A stretch of 64,000 nt of DNA from Dactylosporangium sp. AC04546 (GTDB lineage: Bacteria > Actinomycetota > Actinomycetes > Mycobacteriales > Micromonosporaceae). This document shows, one piece after another, positions 46,306 through 55,262 of the stretch. The translations under genes were made by a program, and so were the position numbers. The stretch is from NCBI RefSeq assembly GCF_022095675.1, contig NZ_JAHYSG010000032.1, positions 1 to 64,000 on the forward strand, in the 5' to 3' direction. Numbering within the stretch: the first letter of the stretch is position 1; each line of letters starts with the position of its first letter. The notes beneath the pieces were generated by a model that saw nothing but the letters and a program-made list of their open reading frames with translations, did no database searches and was not told the DNA's origin.

Positions 46306-46774
46306 GAGTCAAGACGGTGTCGGCGTCGACCTGGAGACGTCACTGGGCTACCTGCTGAAAGAGGCGTCGAGCGCCCTGCGGGTAGCCATGGAGGAGGTGC
46401 TGCGGCCGCTCGGGATGAGCGTGACGCACTACTCCTGCCTCGAACTGCTGGCTCAACGACCGGGCTTGTCGAACTCCGAGCTCGCGCGGGGCGCGTTCGT
46501 GACACGGCAGTCGATGAACGTGCTGCTCCAGGCCCTGGAACGAGACGGCTACGTGACCAGGCCCGCGGAGGCACCCATCGGGAAGGTCCTTCCCACGCGG
46601 CTCACACCTCGCGGCCGACGCAGCCTCGAGAAGGCATCCGCAGCGGTCCGGTCCGTCGAGGTGAGAATGCTGGCCGGCCTGACCGAGACCGAGCAGTCAG
46701 ACGCCTTCCGGACCCTGAAGACGATGATCCATTCCCTGCGCGACGGCAACGAAGAGTCCTCCGTGGAGCGGTAG
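46304..46774 (+). CDS. MarR family transcriptional regulator
   Basis: 156 aa from the ATG at 46304. Winged helix-turn-helix: SVTHYSCLELLAQRPGLSNSELARGAFVTRQSMNVLLQ, wing with RPAEAPIGKVLPTRLTPRG, then a C-terminal dimer helix (TETEQSDAFRTLKTMI). Two identical palindromes lie in the promoter it shares with the VOC gene, so it most likely represses both. No ribosome site is visible within the palindrome region, which points to a leaderless or weakly translated message. Confidence 0.92.
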   Translation: MSQDGVGVDLETSLGYLLKEASSALRVAMEEVLRPLGMSVTHYSCLELLAQRPGLSNSELARGAFVTRQSMNVLLQALERDGYVTRPAEAPIGKVLPTRLTPRGRRSLEKASAAVRSVEVRMLAGLTETEQSDAFRTLKTMIHSLRDGNEESSVER

Positions 46775-47012
46775 ACCGAGGTCTCCCAGATCGGTGAACG
46801 CGTCCAAGATGCTGGGACGACTCCCGACCCTGGCAGGCAGTCCCCCAGCAAAGCGGCGGAGGCCGCGCAGGCGCTCCCGCTCGGTGCCGCGTTCGAGCAC
46901 GACGGGCGGCAGTACCAGGCTTCCCGCACCGCCCGTCGGCAAATCCACCTCGGCCTGCCGACGGTGCGAGATTACCCAACGTCGCCGATCGTTGCGCGGA
47001 ATGGCTCAGTGC

Positions 47013-47903
47013 TCAACCGGTTGGTCTGAGCTCCTCGATGCGAGCGGCATCGAGGAGCGTACGGGCTGCAGGGCTAAGACTGACCTCCGCGCGATTCGCG
47101 AGATAGAGGGTGCGCGTTGCGCGTGGCCGCAGCGACAAACCGACGACGCCTTGATGGATCAGCTGGTTCCGGCTCGGACCGCTGATCGCGAGGCTCGGGG
47201 CGATGGTGACCCCAAGGTTCTCCGAGACCATAGCGAGCAGCGTCCTCATGTCGCGGACGCGGTGCGTAGGCCGGAGACGTAGCCCAGCTTGCGCGTACAT
47301 GGCTTGGATGATCGGCTCGCATCCGCCGTCAGAGAGGAGGAATGGGTCGCCGTCGAGTTCCTCGACGTCGACATGCGGCTCGTGTGCCAAGGGATGGCCT
47401 GCCGGCACCACCGCGAGCATCTCGTCGTCGGCCAACGGCGTAATGGCCAGCCCGGGCAGAGCGGACGTGACCGTGGCCAGGTCGACGATGCCGGCGCGCA
47501 GCCATTCGGTGACTTCGTCGTCGCTGCCCTCCAAGAGGGTGACCGAGACGCCTGGGTGGTGGCGGCTGAGTCGAGCCACGAGCGGTGGCAGGAGTTGTCC
47601 GGCGCTCGGGAACGCGCCGATGAGAAGCCGCCCGACATGCTCGTCGCGCGCCGCAGCGGCCTCCTCGGCGAGCCGCTCGACGGCTCGCACTGCATCGCGC
47701 GCGTGACCCAGCAATCGATACCCCAACTCGGTCAGCACGCAACCGGAGCGCTCCCGCACGACCAAGCGGGCGTCGAGTTCGGTTTCGAGCGAAGCGAGGG
47801 CGTGGCTCACAGCCGATTGCGTGACCTGCAGGGCAGTGCCCGCGCCGGTGATGCTGCCGGTTTCCGCAACTGCGACGAGCGCTCTGAGCTGAGCAAGATT
47901 CAC
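47013..47903 (-). CDS. LysR family transcriptional regulator
   Basis: 296 aa from the GTG at 47903, with GGAG 5 nt upstream, giving the typical LysR start VNLAQLRALVAVAETGS. Winged HTH: GAGTALQVTQSAVSHALASLE. The effector domain (~90-290) has periplasmic-binding-protein-like folds (IGAFPSAGQLLPPLVARL). A 12-bp perfect hairpin (47030-47058) lies in its last codons. It is divergent from an amidotransferase-nitrilase-lyase cluster, which it probably controls. Confidence 0.92.
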   Translation of the reverse strand: MNLAQLRALVAVAETGSITGAGTALQVTQSAVSHALASLETELDARLVVRERSGCVLTELGYRLLGHARDAVRAVERLAEEAAAARDEHVGRLLIGAFPSAGQLLPPLVARLSRHHPGVSVTLLEGSDDEVTEWLRAGIVDLATVTSALPGLAITPLADDEMLAVVPAGHPLAHEPHVDVEELDGDPFLLSDGGCEPIIQAMYAQAGLRLRPTHRVRDMRTLLAMVSENLGVTIAPSLAISGPSRNQLIHQGVVGLSLRPRATRTLYLANRAEVSLSPAARTLLDAARIEELRPTG

Positions 47904-47924
47904 ATGAACTCCACGCATGTAGTC

Positions 47925-47935
47925 ATGAGTTTCAT
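47925..47935. promoter_or_regulatory. Possible LysR-binding palindrome
   Basis: ATGA-GTT-TCAT lies in the 131-bp gap between the LysR start and the divergent amidotransferase gene. It is short, so support is modest; position is the main argument. Confidence 0.3.
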
Positions 47936-48034
47936 ACGTTTGTCTCAAGGAAGGATACGCGGTAGAAAGACTCGGCGGCAGCAAAAAGTCACATTGGACG
48001 CGGGCCGCGGTACGCCGGCACGGAAGGGACAGAG

Positions 48035-48778
48035 ATGGGGAAGGCAGTGAAGGTCGTCGTCATCGGGGATTTCGACGCGAGCTTCGTTCCGCACACCGCC
48101 ACCGACGCAGCGATCGAGCACTCGGCTGCGGCGCTCGGGCTGAACGTGGAGGTCGTGTGGCGGGCTACCGAGCCGCTCGAGACGGATCTCGACGACGTGC
48201 AGGAAGCGGACGCGCTGTGGTGCGCCCCAGGAAGCCCATACCGAAGTTTGACCGGCGCGGTCGCGGCGCTCCGATTCGCACGCGAGAACGGCGTGCCGAC
48301 ACTGGGTACGTGTGGTGGCTGCCAGCACATCGTTATCGAGTTCGCCCGCAACGTGCTCGGCTTCCATGACGCGCAACACGCCGAGTACGACCCGTACGCA
48401 TCACGACTGTTCATCTCGGCGCTCACCTGCTCGCTCGCCGGGCTCACGATGCCCGTCCACCTGGCAGCCGGTTCGCGGGCGGCCGAGACATACGGGGGCG
48501 CGAAGACCGAGGAGAACTACTACTGCAACTTTGGCCTCAACGACGAGTACCAGGCGGTGCTTGAGGGCGGCGGACTCCGCGTGTCGGGTGTGGACGACGA
48601 CGGTGAGGCGCGTGTCCTTGAGTTGTCCGATCACCCGTTCTATGTGGCGACACTGTATGTTCCGCAGACCCGATCGAAACCCGAGAATCCGCACCCGCTG
48701 GTCAATGCGTTCCTGCGGGCAGCCGCCAAACGGCGCCGCGAGGAATCGATTGCGGCGGTGCCGGCGGTCGGCGCGTGA
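48035..48778 (+). CDS. CTP synthase C-terminal-like glutamine amidotransferase family protein
   Basis: 247 aa, ATG start with GAAGGGACA upstream. Class I glutamine amidotransferase fold resembling the C-terminal domain of CTP synthase, without the synthetase part. The nucleophile Cys is in the elbow LGTCGGCQHIV, preceded by the oxyanion-type loop WCAPGSPYRSL. This corresponds to the stand-alone family that in some organisms contains selenocysteine; here the visible positions are Cys. It overlaps the nitrilase start by 4 bp (GTGA). Together they may handle amide or nitrile nitrogen. Confidence 0.8.
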   Translation: MGKAVKVVVIGDFDASFVPHTATDAAIEHSAAALGLNVEVVWRATEPLETDLDDVQEADALWCAPGSPYRSLTGAVAALRFARENGVPTLGTCGGCQHIVIEFARNVLGFHDAQHAEYDPYASRLFISALTCSLAGLTMPVHLAAGSRAAETYGGAKTEENYYCNFGLNDEYQAVLEGGGLRVSGVDDDGEARVLELSDHPFYVATLYVPQTRSKPENPHPLVNAFLRAAAKRRREESIAAVPAVGA

Positions 48779-49722
48779 CAGGGCACGCCGCGGTCAGGTG
48801 TGCGCGCGTGGCCGTTGTCCAGGATGCCCCCGTAGTCTTCGACCGGGACGCCACACTTGATCGGGTCGACAAGCGAGCTCGCGAGGCGGCCAACGGCGGT
48901 GCGCAGCTGGTGCTGTTCCCTGAGGCGTTCGTGTCCGGCTATCCGCAGGACATGACCTTCGGGGCTGTTGTCGGAACACGTACCCCAGAAGGCCACGAGC
49001 AGTATCGCCGGTACTGGGCCAGCGCGGTGGACGTCCCTGGACCAGATGTCGACCGACTGGGCGAGATCGCGGCACGGCATCGAATTGTCCTGGTGATCGG
49101 CGTCGTCGAACGTTCGGGCGGGACGTTGTTTTGCACGGTTCTTTTCTTCGGTGCCGACGGAGCGCTCCAGGGACGGCACCGCAAACTGATGCCGACCGCG
49201 ATGGAGCGCCTCGTGTGGGGAATGGGCGATGGATCGACGCTGCCGGTGATCGACACCTCGCTGGGCCGGGTCGGGGCGGTGATCTGCTGGGAGAACTACA
49301 TGCCGCTGATGCGTGCCGCGATGTACGCGAAGGGCATCGAGATCTACTGTGCGCCGACCGCCGACGACCTCGACATGTGGGTCACCAGCGTGCGGCACAT
49401 CGCCAAGGAGGGCAGGGTCTTCGTCCTCTCTTCCTGCCAGTTCTTGCAGCGCAGCGACTGTCCGGAGGACTACGAAGCCTCGCACGACCGCCCGGTACTT
49501 GTGCGGGGCGGCAGCTGCATCGTCGCGCCGACTGGTGATGTCATCGCTGGTCCGGTCTATGACCGCTCCGCGGTCCTGCTTGCGGACCTGGACCTCGACG
49601 ACATCCCACGCGCGAAGTACGACCTGGACGTGTCCGGCCACTACGCGCGACCGGATGTCTTCCAGCTCGCGGTCGACGAACGCGCCAAGGTCACTGTCAC
49701 CTTTGGAACCGACAATGATTGA
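48775..49722 (+). CDS. Nitrilase
   Basis: 315 aa from the GTG at 48775, overlapping the previous stop. Catalytic triad visible: Glu in LFPEAFVSGYP, Lys in HRKLMPT, Cys in VICWENYMPL. The CWENYMPL form and GRHRKLMPT are those of true nitrilases (nitrile to acid plus ammonia) rather than amidases. It forms oligomeric spirals in known members. It is followed by a PLP lyase, overlapping by 8 bp. Confidence 0.92.
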   Translation: MTGHAAVRCARVAVVQDAPVVFDRDATLDRVDKRAREAANGGAQLVLFPEAFVSGYPQDMTFGAVVGTRTPEGHEQYRRYWASAVDVPGPDVDRLGEIAARHRIVLVIGVVERSGGTLFCTVLFFGADGALQGRHRKLMPTAMERLVWGMGDGSTLPVIDTSLGRVGAVICWENYMPLMRAAMYAKGIEIYCAPTADDLDMWVTSVRHIAKEGRVFVLSSCQFLQRSDCPEDYEASHDRPVLVRGGSCIVAPTGDVIAGPVYDRSAVLLADLDLDDIPRAKYDLDVSGHYARPDVFQLAVDERAKVTVTFGTDND

Positions 49723-50728
49723 CCCGAGCGCCGTCGACCAAGCCGCACGGCGGCTCGGCGGCATCAGTGTCCGGACGCCGCTCCTGTCGAGCCCCGCTCT
49801 GGACCGGGCGACGGGAGGCTCGGTCATATGCAAGGCCGAGGGCCTGCAGCGCACCGGGTCATTCAAGATACGCGGCGCCTGGAATGCCATCGCTGCGCTC
49901 CCACCGCACGCCCGGGCCAACGGAGTGATCACATTCTCGTCGGGCAATCACGGACGGGCGCTGGCCTTCGCGGCGCGGATGCACGACGTTCCAGTTGCGG
50001 TCGTTCTTCCAACTGACGTGTCGGAGACGAAGCGAACCGCCATCGCGCGCGCGGGTGCCGAGATCATCCCCTGCCGTGCGGTCGAACGCGAAGGGGTAGC
50101 CGTCGCTGAGGCGGAACGCCGCGGCATGACATTTGTCGCCCCCTACGACGACCCGAACGTTATAGCCGGCCAGGGGACAGTCGCGCGAGAAATGTTCGAA
50201 GACGCGGCCGGTCTTGATGTGCTACTCGTTCCGGTCAGCGGCGGTGGCCTCTTGGCAGGATGCGCCCTCGCAGCAGCCGGCAATGCCCGCAAGGCAGTGC
50301 GCGTCATCGGCGTCGAGCCGGCAACCTGCGCGCGCTTGCAACGTTCGCTCACCGCTGGTAGGCGGGTTGCCGTCGAGCCGTCGGACACCATCGCCGATGC
50401 GCAGCGAGCACGGATTCCGGGCGCGCTGACCTTTCCCATACTTCTCGCGCATCGCGTTGAGGCCGTTTGCGTCACCGACGAACAGCTCGTGCAAGCTATG
50501 CAATTCGCCTTCGAGGAGTTCGGGATCGTCTGCGAGCCGAGCGGTGCAAGCGCACTGGCCGCCGTGCTCGCCGGCGTGGTCGGTGGAGACGGGGCGCGGA
50601 TCGGTGTCGTGCTCACCGGTGCCAACATCGCGCTCGACGACTTCGCTGCGCTGACCAAAGGCGGTCACCTCGGTGCTACCGGTACGCGACGAGACGGTGG
50701 AGGTCGTGGCCGTCCTGCTGGCCGCTGA
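49715..50728 (+). CDS. Threonine dehydratase-like PLP-dependent lyase/racemase
   Basis: 337 aa from the ATG at 49715, overlapping the nitrilase gene. Fold type II PLP enzyme: the lysine in TGSFKIRGAWNAI, SSGNHGRALA, and the phosphate loop VPVSGGGLLAGC. The size and lack of an ACT domain fit catabolic threonine/serine dehydratase or serine racemase. The last ~15 residues are Gly/Arg-rich and may be a read-through into neighbouring debris. It probably works in the same nitrogen pathway as the nitrilase. Confidence 0.88.
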   Translation: MIDPSAVDQAARRLGGISVRTPLLSSPALDRATGGSVICKAEGLQRTGSFKIRGAWNAIAALPPHARANGVITFSSGNHGRALAFAARMHDVPVAVVLPTDVSETKRTAIARAGAEIIPCRAVEREGVAVAEAERRGMTFVAPYDDPNVIAGQGTVAREMFEDAAGLDVLLVPVSGGGLLAGCALAAAGNARKAVRVIGVEPATCARLQRSLTAGRRVAVEPSDTIADAQRARIPGALTFPILLAHRVEAVCVTDEQLVQAMQFAFEEFGIVCEPSGASALAAVLAGVVGGDGARIGVVLTGANIALDDFAALTKGGHLGATGTRRDGGGRGRPAGR

Positions 50729-50749
50729 GCAGGCCCGCGAGGTCGGCTG

Positions 50750-51012
50750 AGCCGGCCCGGCCGAGGACCGTCCGCGGAGGTCAGCCGGAGTCGTTCCAGG
50801 CGCACCACGACGGCGCCGGCCGATCCGGCCAGGCCGGCCGCGCTCCGTCCCATCGACAGCTCGAAGCCGTCCCCGGTGAGGTACGTCCGGCCCTGCCGCT
50901 CGGCGATACGGCCGCGGAAGACGTTCGACTCGCCCAGGAACTCGGCGACGAACAGCGACGCAGGGTTCTCGTACAGCTCCTCGGCGGTGCCGGCCTGCTC
51001 GATCCGGCAGCC
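50750..51012 (-). pseudogene. C-terminal fragment of a spermidine/putrescine-type ABC ATPase
   Basis: Minus-strand frame from 51012 reads RIEQAGTAEELYENPASLF, then VAEFLGESNVFRG and LTGDGFELSMG. This is the segment between the ATPase core and the TOBE domain of PotA-like proteins. Walker A, signature and Walker B are all missing. Between it and the TetR gene at 51144, a different frame encodes an unrecognised helical piece. A degraded locus. Confidence 0.7.
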
Positions 51013-51143
51013 GGCAGGACGAGGTCGGGTCCGGTCGGCTTGGTGGCCGTGAGCTCGCGGATCGTGTCCCAGGCTGTTGGAACGTCGACGGCTCGGGCCG
51101 CGTGGGCCAGAATGGCGAGGTCGTCGCTGAGATACTCGCGTCG

Positions 51144-51779
51144 TCAGGACGTCGCCGACCCGGTCGCCAACTGCCTGGTCTGCTGTGCCGCCCATTGGGC
51201 GGCTGCCGCGGCGACCGGGATCGTCGGGTCCACCAACCACGCGGCCTCGAGGCCGTAGCAGAAAGCGATGATCTCCATTGCCTTGAGCTGCGGGTCGATG
51301 TCCTCCCGCATCTCGCCGCGCTGTTGTGCGGACCGCAGGGTCGCTGTCACGCGGTCGATCGTTGTTCGGTAGCCATCGACCAGCCGTGGGTGGAGGTCGG
51401 TGTCGGGGCTGACGTTTTCGCCGAGGACGACGGTGTTCATGCCGAGCAGGCTGGCCACCTTGCCGTCGTGCTGGCTGGGCCAGCTGGCCATGTGCTTGGC
51501 GATGATGTCGACGATCTTGATGCCGGGGTCGGGTCCGTCGCCCCACAGCCACTCCTCGGAGAAGGCCAGGTGGCGATCCATGACGGCGTTGAGCAGGGCC
51601 TCCTTGCTGCGGAAGTGATAGAGCAGCCCGGTCTGTGACACGCCGGCCTCGGCCGCGATGTCGGCGAGGCTGGTGCCGCGCGCTCCGTTGCGGGCGATGA
51701 ATCGTACGGCGACGTCGATGATGCGGTCCCGTGTCTCTAGGCCCTTCGCTGAGGTCTTGGGCTTCTGGGCAGGGGACAC
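51144..51779 (-). CDS. TetR/AcrR family regulator
   Basis: 211 aa from the GTG at 51779, with GAGGAG 7 nt before; the longer ATG start at 51812 has no ribosome site. HTH: RDRIIDVAVRFIARNGARGTSLADIAAEAGVSQTGLLYHFRSKEALL. The C-terminal ligand domain is all helical. Two related palindromes lie in the gap toward the divergent hydrolase gene. It is therefore a likely repressor of the hydrolase-ABC importer operon and of itself. Confidence 0.9.
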   Translation of the reverse strand: MSPAQKPKTSAKGLETRDRIIDVAVRFIARNGARGTSLADIAAEAGVSQTGLLYHFRSKEALLNAVMDRHLAFSEEWLWGDGPDPGIKIVDIIAKHMASWPSQHDGKVASLLGMNTVVLGENVSPDTDLHPRLVDGYRTTIDRVTATLRSAQQRGEMREDIDPQLKAMEIIAFCYGLEAAWLVDPTIPVAAAAAQWAAQQTRQLATGSATS

Positions 51780-51832
51780 GGTTGATCTCCTCGCGATGGT
51801 CGGGACCGTCATCGCCAAGTATAGACAAACCG

Positions 51833-51846
51833 ACTGAGCACTCGGT
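51833..51846. promoter_or_regulatory. TetR operator candidate A
   Basis: ACTGAG-CA-CTCGGT, an imperfect palindrome in the gap between the TetR gene and the hydrolase gene. It is related to the perfect site B (51861-51878) by the shared ACTGAG-N2-CTC core. Confidence 0.65.
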
Positions 51847-51860
51847 AACTTTTGCGAAAC

Positions 51861-51878
51861 AGACTGAGTGCTCAGTCT
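51861..51878. promoter_or_regulatory. TetR operator candidate B
   Basis: AGACTGAG-TG-CTCAGTCT, with 8-bp perfect arms, located 26 bp before the hydrolase start. The distance between centres of sites A and B is 30 bp, about three helical turns, which suits two dimers on one face. Confidence 0.75.
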
Positions 51879-51903
51879 TAACTGTGGCGAGAGGCGCGAT
51901 CGA

Positions 51904-52896
51904 ATGAGTGCAGCTTTCCGGCGGGGAACCCCGGTCGTCCGCGAGGAAGACACTGCGCTGCGGCCGCACGAGCAGGTTCAGGCCTTCCTGGACAGCTCCG
52001 GATCATCACCCGACCCGTGGGCCGCCGACATCGCGGCCGTGCGGGCGGACGCACGTGCGAAGGTCCTGGCCGTGACTGGCGAGCCGGCGCCGGTGGCCTC
52101 TGTCGAGTCGGTCGACGCGGACGGCGTACCGGCTCGGCTCTATCTGCCCACGGGCGCGGAACAGGAGGTGCTGGTCTGGGCGCACGGCGGCGGCTGGATT
52201 CACGGAGACCTCGACACCGCCGAAGGCGTCGCCCGGGCACTCGCGAACCGGGCCGCGTGCGGGGTCCTGTCCATCGACTACCGGCTCGCGCCCGAGCACC
52301 CGTTTCCAGCCGGCTTTGACGACACTTGGACGGCCGTCACCTGGGCACGCCACAACTTCGGCAGCGTGGCTGTCGGTGGGGACAGTTCGGGCGGCAATCT
52401 CGCCGCGGCGGCCGCGCTCAAAGCGCGTGATGAAGGCGTTCGGTTAGCCGCCCAACTCCTCGTCTACCCCGCACTCGACAGCGTCGAGAACACCGACTAC
52501 AAGGTCGCGTTCCGGCGGCGGTACGAGACCTTCGCGGGCCAGTCGGGTTTCGGCTCCAACAGCTACCGTCGGCTCCAGCACATCTGGGCGACGTACGTTC
52601 CCGACCCAGCACACCGCAAGGCGTCGTATGTATCCCCGCTGCACGCTAAATCTGTGCGCGGTGTCGCGCCTGCGACGATCATCACGGCCGAACACGATTT
52701 CCTCCGCCGCGAGGCCGAGGACTATGCCCGGCGTCTGGAGGCGGCCGGCGTGCCGGTCGAGCTGACCGAGTACGCGGGGCAGATCCATGGCTTCTTCGAG
52801 ATGTTCGCCGTGATGACCGACGCGCATCACGCCGCTGGCAAGGCTGGCGACGCCGTACGCCGCGCGTTCCAGTCAACCCACACCATCGAGCCTTAA
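51904..52896 (+). CDS. Alpha/beta hydrolase of the hormone-sensitive lipase (HSL) family
   Basis: 330 aa from the ATG at 51904. HSL motifs: WAHGGGWIHGD (HGGG oxyanion), IDYRLAPEHPFPA, nucleophile Ser in GGDSSGGNLAA, Asp in TAEHDFLRREAE and His in GQIHGFFEMF. Cytosolic. The product probably deacylates a small ester. The sugar ABC importer genes begin 9 bp downstream, so import of an acylated sugar followed by ester cleavage is a reasonable inference. Controlled by the divergent TetR. Confidence 0.92.
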   Translation: MSAAFRRGTPVVREEDTALRPHEQVQAFLDSSGSSPDPWAADIAAVRADARAKVLAVTGEPAPVASVESVDADGVPARLYLPTGAEQEVLVWAHGGGWIHGDLDTAEGVARALANRAACGVLSIDYRLAPEHPFPAGFDDTWTAVTWARHNFGSVAVGGDSSGGNLAAAAALKARDEGVRLAAQLLVYPALDSVENTDYKVAFRRRYETFAGQSGFGSNSYRRLQHIWATYVPDPAHRKASYVSPLHAKSVRGVAPATIITAEHDFLRREAEDYARRLEAAGVPVELTEYAGQIHGFFEMFAVMTDAHHAAGKAGDAVRRAFQSTHTIEP

Positions 52897-52905
52897 GGAC
52901 TTCTC

Positions 52906-54264
52906 GTGCGATCACTGACCCAGTACTGCGGAACCTTCCGGGCGGCCGGCGTTGCCGTGGCGGCTGCCCTGCTGCTGGCCGCCTGCGCACCCGGCGGCAA
53001 CTCCGAAACCGGCCCGGTGCCGTCCAAGCCTGTCTCCACCGTTATCGGCAGCGAACCGGTCACCCTGAAGCTCCTCGTCACCAGCGGCGTCGACGTCCCG
53101 TTCTACACCGCTCTCGGCAAACTGTTCCGCGACAAGTACAGCAACGTGACCGTCAAGGTGGAGAGCCAGGACTACGCCACCTTGACCACGACCATCGCGC
53201 GTACTCTCGCCGGGAACAACGTGCCCGACCTCGTCCGCGTGCCGCAGCTCGGTAACCTGACCAAGGACCACCTGCTGATCAGCCTCGACCCTTATGCGCA
53301 GGCGTATGGGTGGAACGAATGGCCGCAGTCGCAGTTCGCCTCCACCCGTGTCGCGGCGGACGGCAGACAGCGGGGGACGGGCTCGTTGTACGCCGCGGGC
53401 GCTGGTTTTGGCCTGACCGGGGTGTATTACAACAAGGCGCTTGCGCAGCGGATTGGTATGACGCGGCCACCGGCGACTGTCGCCGAGTTCGAGCAGCTGC
53501 TCGCTAAGGCGAAGGACGCTGGGTTGCAGCCGATCATGATCAACGGCAAGGACGGCGGCAGCGTCTATCCGCTGCAGAACCTGGTGATGTCGTACGCCGG
53601 TGACGCGCAAGCCGTCCAGGACTGGAACTACACCAAGCCTGGCGCGAGTATCGACACGGCGGCGACGGTCAAGGCCGCCACGACATTGCAACGCTGGGGG
53701 CAGGCTGGATACCTGCCGGCCGACGTGAACGACATCGACCAGACCCGGGCACCGGCCGAGTTCATCAAGGGCAACGGTGTGTTCTTCCCGAGCGGCAACT
53801 GGCAGGCTCCGGGACTCGACAAGACCGGATCCGGTCAGTTCGGGTTTTTCCTGTTCCCGCCCGGCGTTGCCGGTGGGCCGTCGTACGCGATGACCGCTGC
53901 CGCCAACCTAGGGATCCCGGCGAAGTCACCCCGCGCTGACGTGGCGGCCGCGTTCCTGGACTTCGTGCAGACGGACCAGCAGGCGCGGCAGGAGACGGTG
54001 ACCCTCGGCGGGCTGGTGCCGGCGGGCCCGTCGGACGCGCCAGCTCCGACCGCGCCCGAGGGGTCGGCGGTCGCCGCCACCGTCAACGCGTTCCAGGAGT
54101 TGCTGAAGAGCAACGGGCTGGTCGGCTTCATGGCTGATGCGACGGCTTCGATCCACGTCAACAGCCTCATCCCGCAAACGCAGCTGCTGCTGGCCGGCAA
54201 GACGACCCCCGAGGCGTTCGCGGCCAAGGTGCAGTCCGACTACGAGCGCGATCTCGGGCGATGA
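52906..54264 (+). CDS. Sugar ABC transporter substrate-binding lipoprotein
   Basis: 452 aa from the GTG at 52906. Lipobox LLAAC with Cys ~27. Family 1 (maltose-type) extracellular binding protein: LKLLVTSGVDVPFYTALG, YATLTTTIARTLAGNNVPDLVRVP, YYNKALAQRIGM and a late FFPSGNWQAPG region. Likely binds oligosaccharides or a modified sugar. It overlaps the first permease gene (ATGA). Confidence 0.9.
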   Translation: MRSLTQYCGTFRAAGVAVAAALLLAACAPGGNSETGPVPSKPVSTVIGSEPVTLKLLVTSGVDVPFYTALGKLFRDKYSNVTVKVESQDYATLTTTIARTLAGNNVPDLVRVPQLGNLTKDHLLISLDPYAQAYGWNEWPQSQFASTRVAADGRQRGTGSLYAAGAGFGLTGVYYNKALAQRIGMTRPPATVAEFEQLLAKAKDAGLQPIMINGKDGGSVYPLQNLVMSYAGDAQAVQDWNYTKPGASIDTAATVKAATTLQRWGQAGYLPADVNDIDQTRAPAEFIKGNGVFFPSGNWQAPGLDKTGSGQFGFFLFPPGVAGGPSYAMTAAANLGIPAKSPRADVAAAFLDFVQTDQQARQETVTLGGLVPAGPSDAPAPTAPEGSAVAATVNAFQELLKSNGLVGFMADATASIHVNSLIPQTQLLLAGKTTPEAFAAKVQSDYERDLGR

Positions 54265-55262
54265 TCGCGGCGAGCCGACCCAGGGGTGATGCGGTGACGT
54301 CCGTCCCGACCCCGGAGGCGATACGGCAGGCTTCGGCTATGACCGACCCGTCGAGCGTTCCTGCGGCACGACAACCCGCCGTACGGCGCCCATCCGCACG
54401 CCGGCGGCGGAGTTGGAGCGCGCTCCTCTGGGTTGCGCCAGCGTTCGGTATGTACGGCGTCTTCGTGCTGTTCCCGATGCTCCAGTCCGTGCAGTACTCG
54501 TTCTACGACTGGGATGGCATCGGGCCGGCGACGCCTGCCGGACTGGACAACTGGATCGCGATCTTCACCCAGCCGGAGCTGCTGCAATCCGTGGTGCACG
54601 CGTTCGTCCTCGTCGTGTTCTACACGGTCTTGCCGGTAGGGCTCGGTCTAGTCGCCGCGTCGTTCATCCGCGAACTGAAGCCCGGCGCGTTCAGCACCAC
54701 CGCCCGGGTCGTACTGTTCGTCCCGCAGGTGCTTCCGCTGGTCGCTGCCGGTATCGCGTGGACGTGGATGTACTCCTCGGACGGCCTGGTCAATCAGGTC
54801 TTGCGCGCGGTCGGCCTCGATCAGTACACGCGGGCCTGGCTCGGTGACTTCACTTTCGCGCTGCCCGCGGTCGGTGTGATCGGGGTCTGGGTCATGCTCG
54901 GCTTCTGCACGGTGCTGCTGCTCGCGGGCATCGGTAAGATCGACCCGGCGCTGTACGAGGCGGCCCGGCTGGACGGGGCCGGGCGGGTCAGTGAGTTCTT
55001 CGCCGTGACGCTGCCCGGGTTGCGGCGCGAACTCGCCGTGTGCACGACGTTCACGATCATCGCCGCGCTGGCGAGCTTCGACGTCGTCCAGATCGCGACG
55101 CAAGGCGGTCCCGGCTACCAGACGATGGTGCCCGGCGTGCAGATCTACCGGTTGACGTTCCTGCAGCAGCACGTCGGACAGGCCTCGGCGCTCGCGGTGT
55201 TCCTGGCAGTCGTCGTGCTGGTGGTCATCTGGCCGATCCAGCGTCTCGGGAGGGAGAAATGA
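54261..55262 (+). CDS. Sugar ABC transporter permease (MalF-like)
   Basis: 333 aa from the ATG at 54261, overlapping the previous stop by 4 bp. The first ~50 residues are an unstructured basic N-terminus; a later start (54339) is possible. Six membrane helices. MalF-type features include WVAPAFGMYGVFVLFPMLQS and the EAA loop (YEAARLDGAGRVSEFFAVTLP). Overlaps the next permease (ATGA). Confidence 0.9.
   Translation: MIAASRPRGDAVTSVPTPEAIRQASAMTDPSSVPAARQPAVRRPSARRRRSWSALLWVAPAFGMYGVFVLFPMLQSVQYSFYDWDGIGPATPAGLDNWIAIFTQPELLQSVVHAFVLVVFYTVLPVGLGLVAASFIRELKPGAFSTTARVVLFVPQVLPLVAAGIAWTWMYSSDGLVNQVLRAVGLDQYTRAWLGDFTFALPAVGVIGVWVMLGFCTVLLLAGIGKIDPALYEAARLDGAGRVSEFFAVTLPGLRRELAVCTTFTIIAALASFDVVQIATQGGPGYQTMVPGVQIYRLTFLQQHVGQASALAVFLAVVVLVVIWPIQRLGREK

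Noticed and set aside
46697..46948. Possible 83-aa minus-strand protein between MarR and LysR
   Set aside because: It looks partly protein-like (DLPTGGAGSLVLPPVVLE) but overlaps the end of the MarR gene, has no ribosome site and no neighbours to support it.
47030..47058. 12-bp perfect hairpin as a terminator of the LysR gene
   Set aside because: It lies inside the last codons of LysR with no T tract; it may be chance or act for the convergent transcript, so it is mentioned only with the gene.
51813..51953. Longer N-terminus of the TetR protein at 51144
   Set aside because: The extension crosses both operator palindromes and lacks a ribosome site, while GTG 51779 has GAGGAG at 7 nt.
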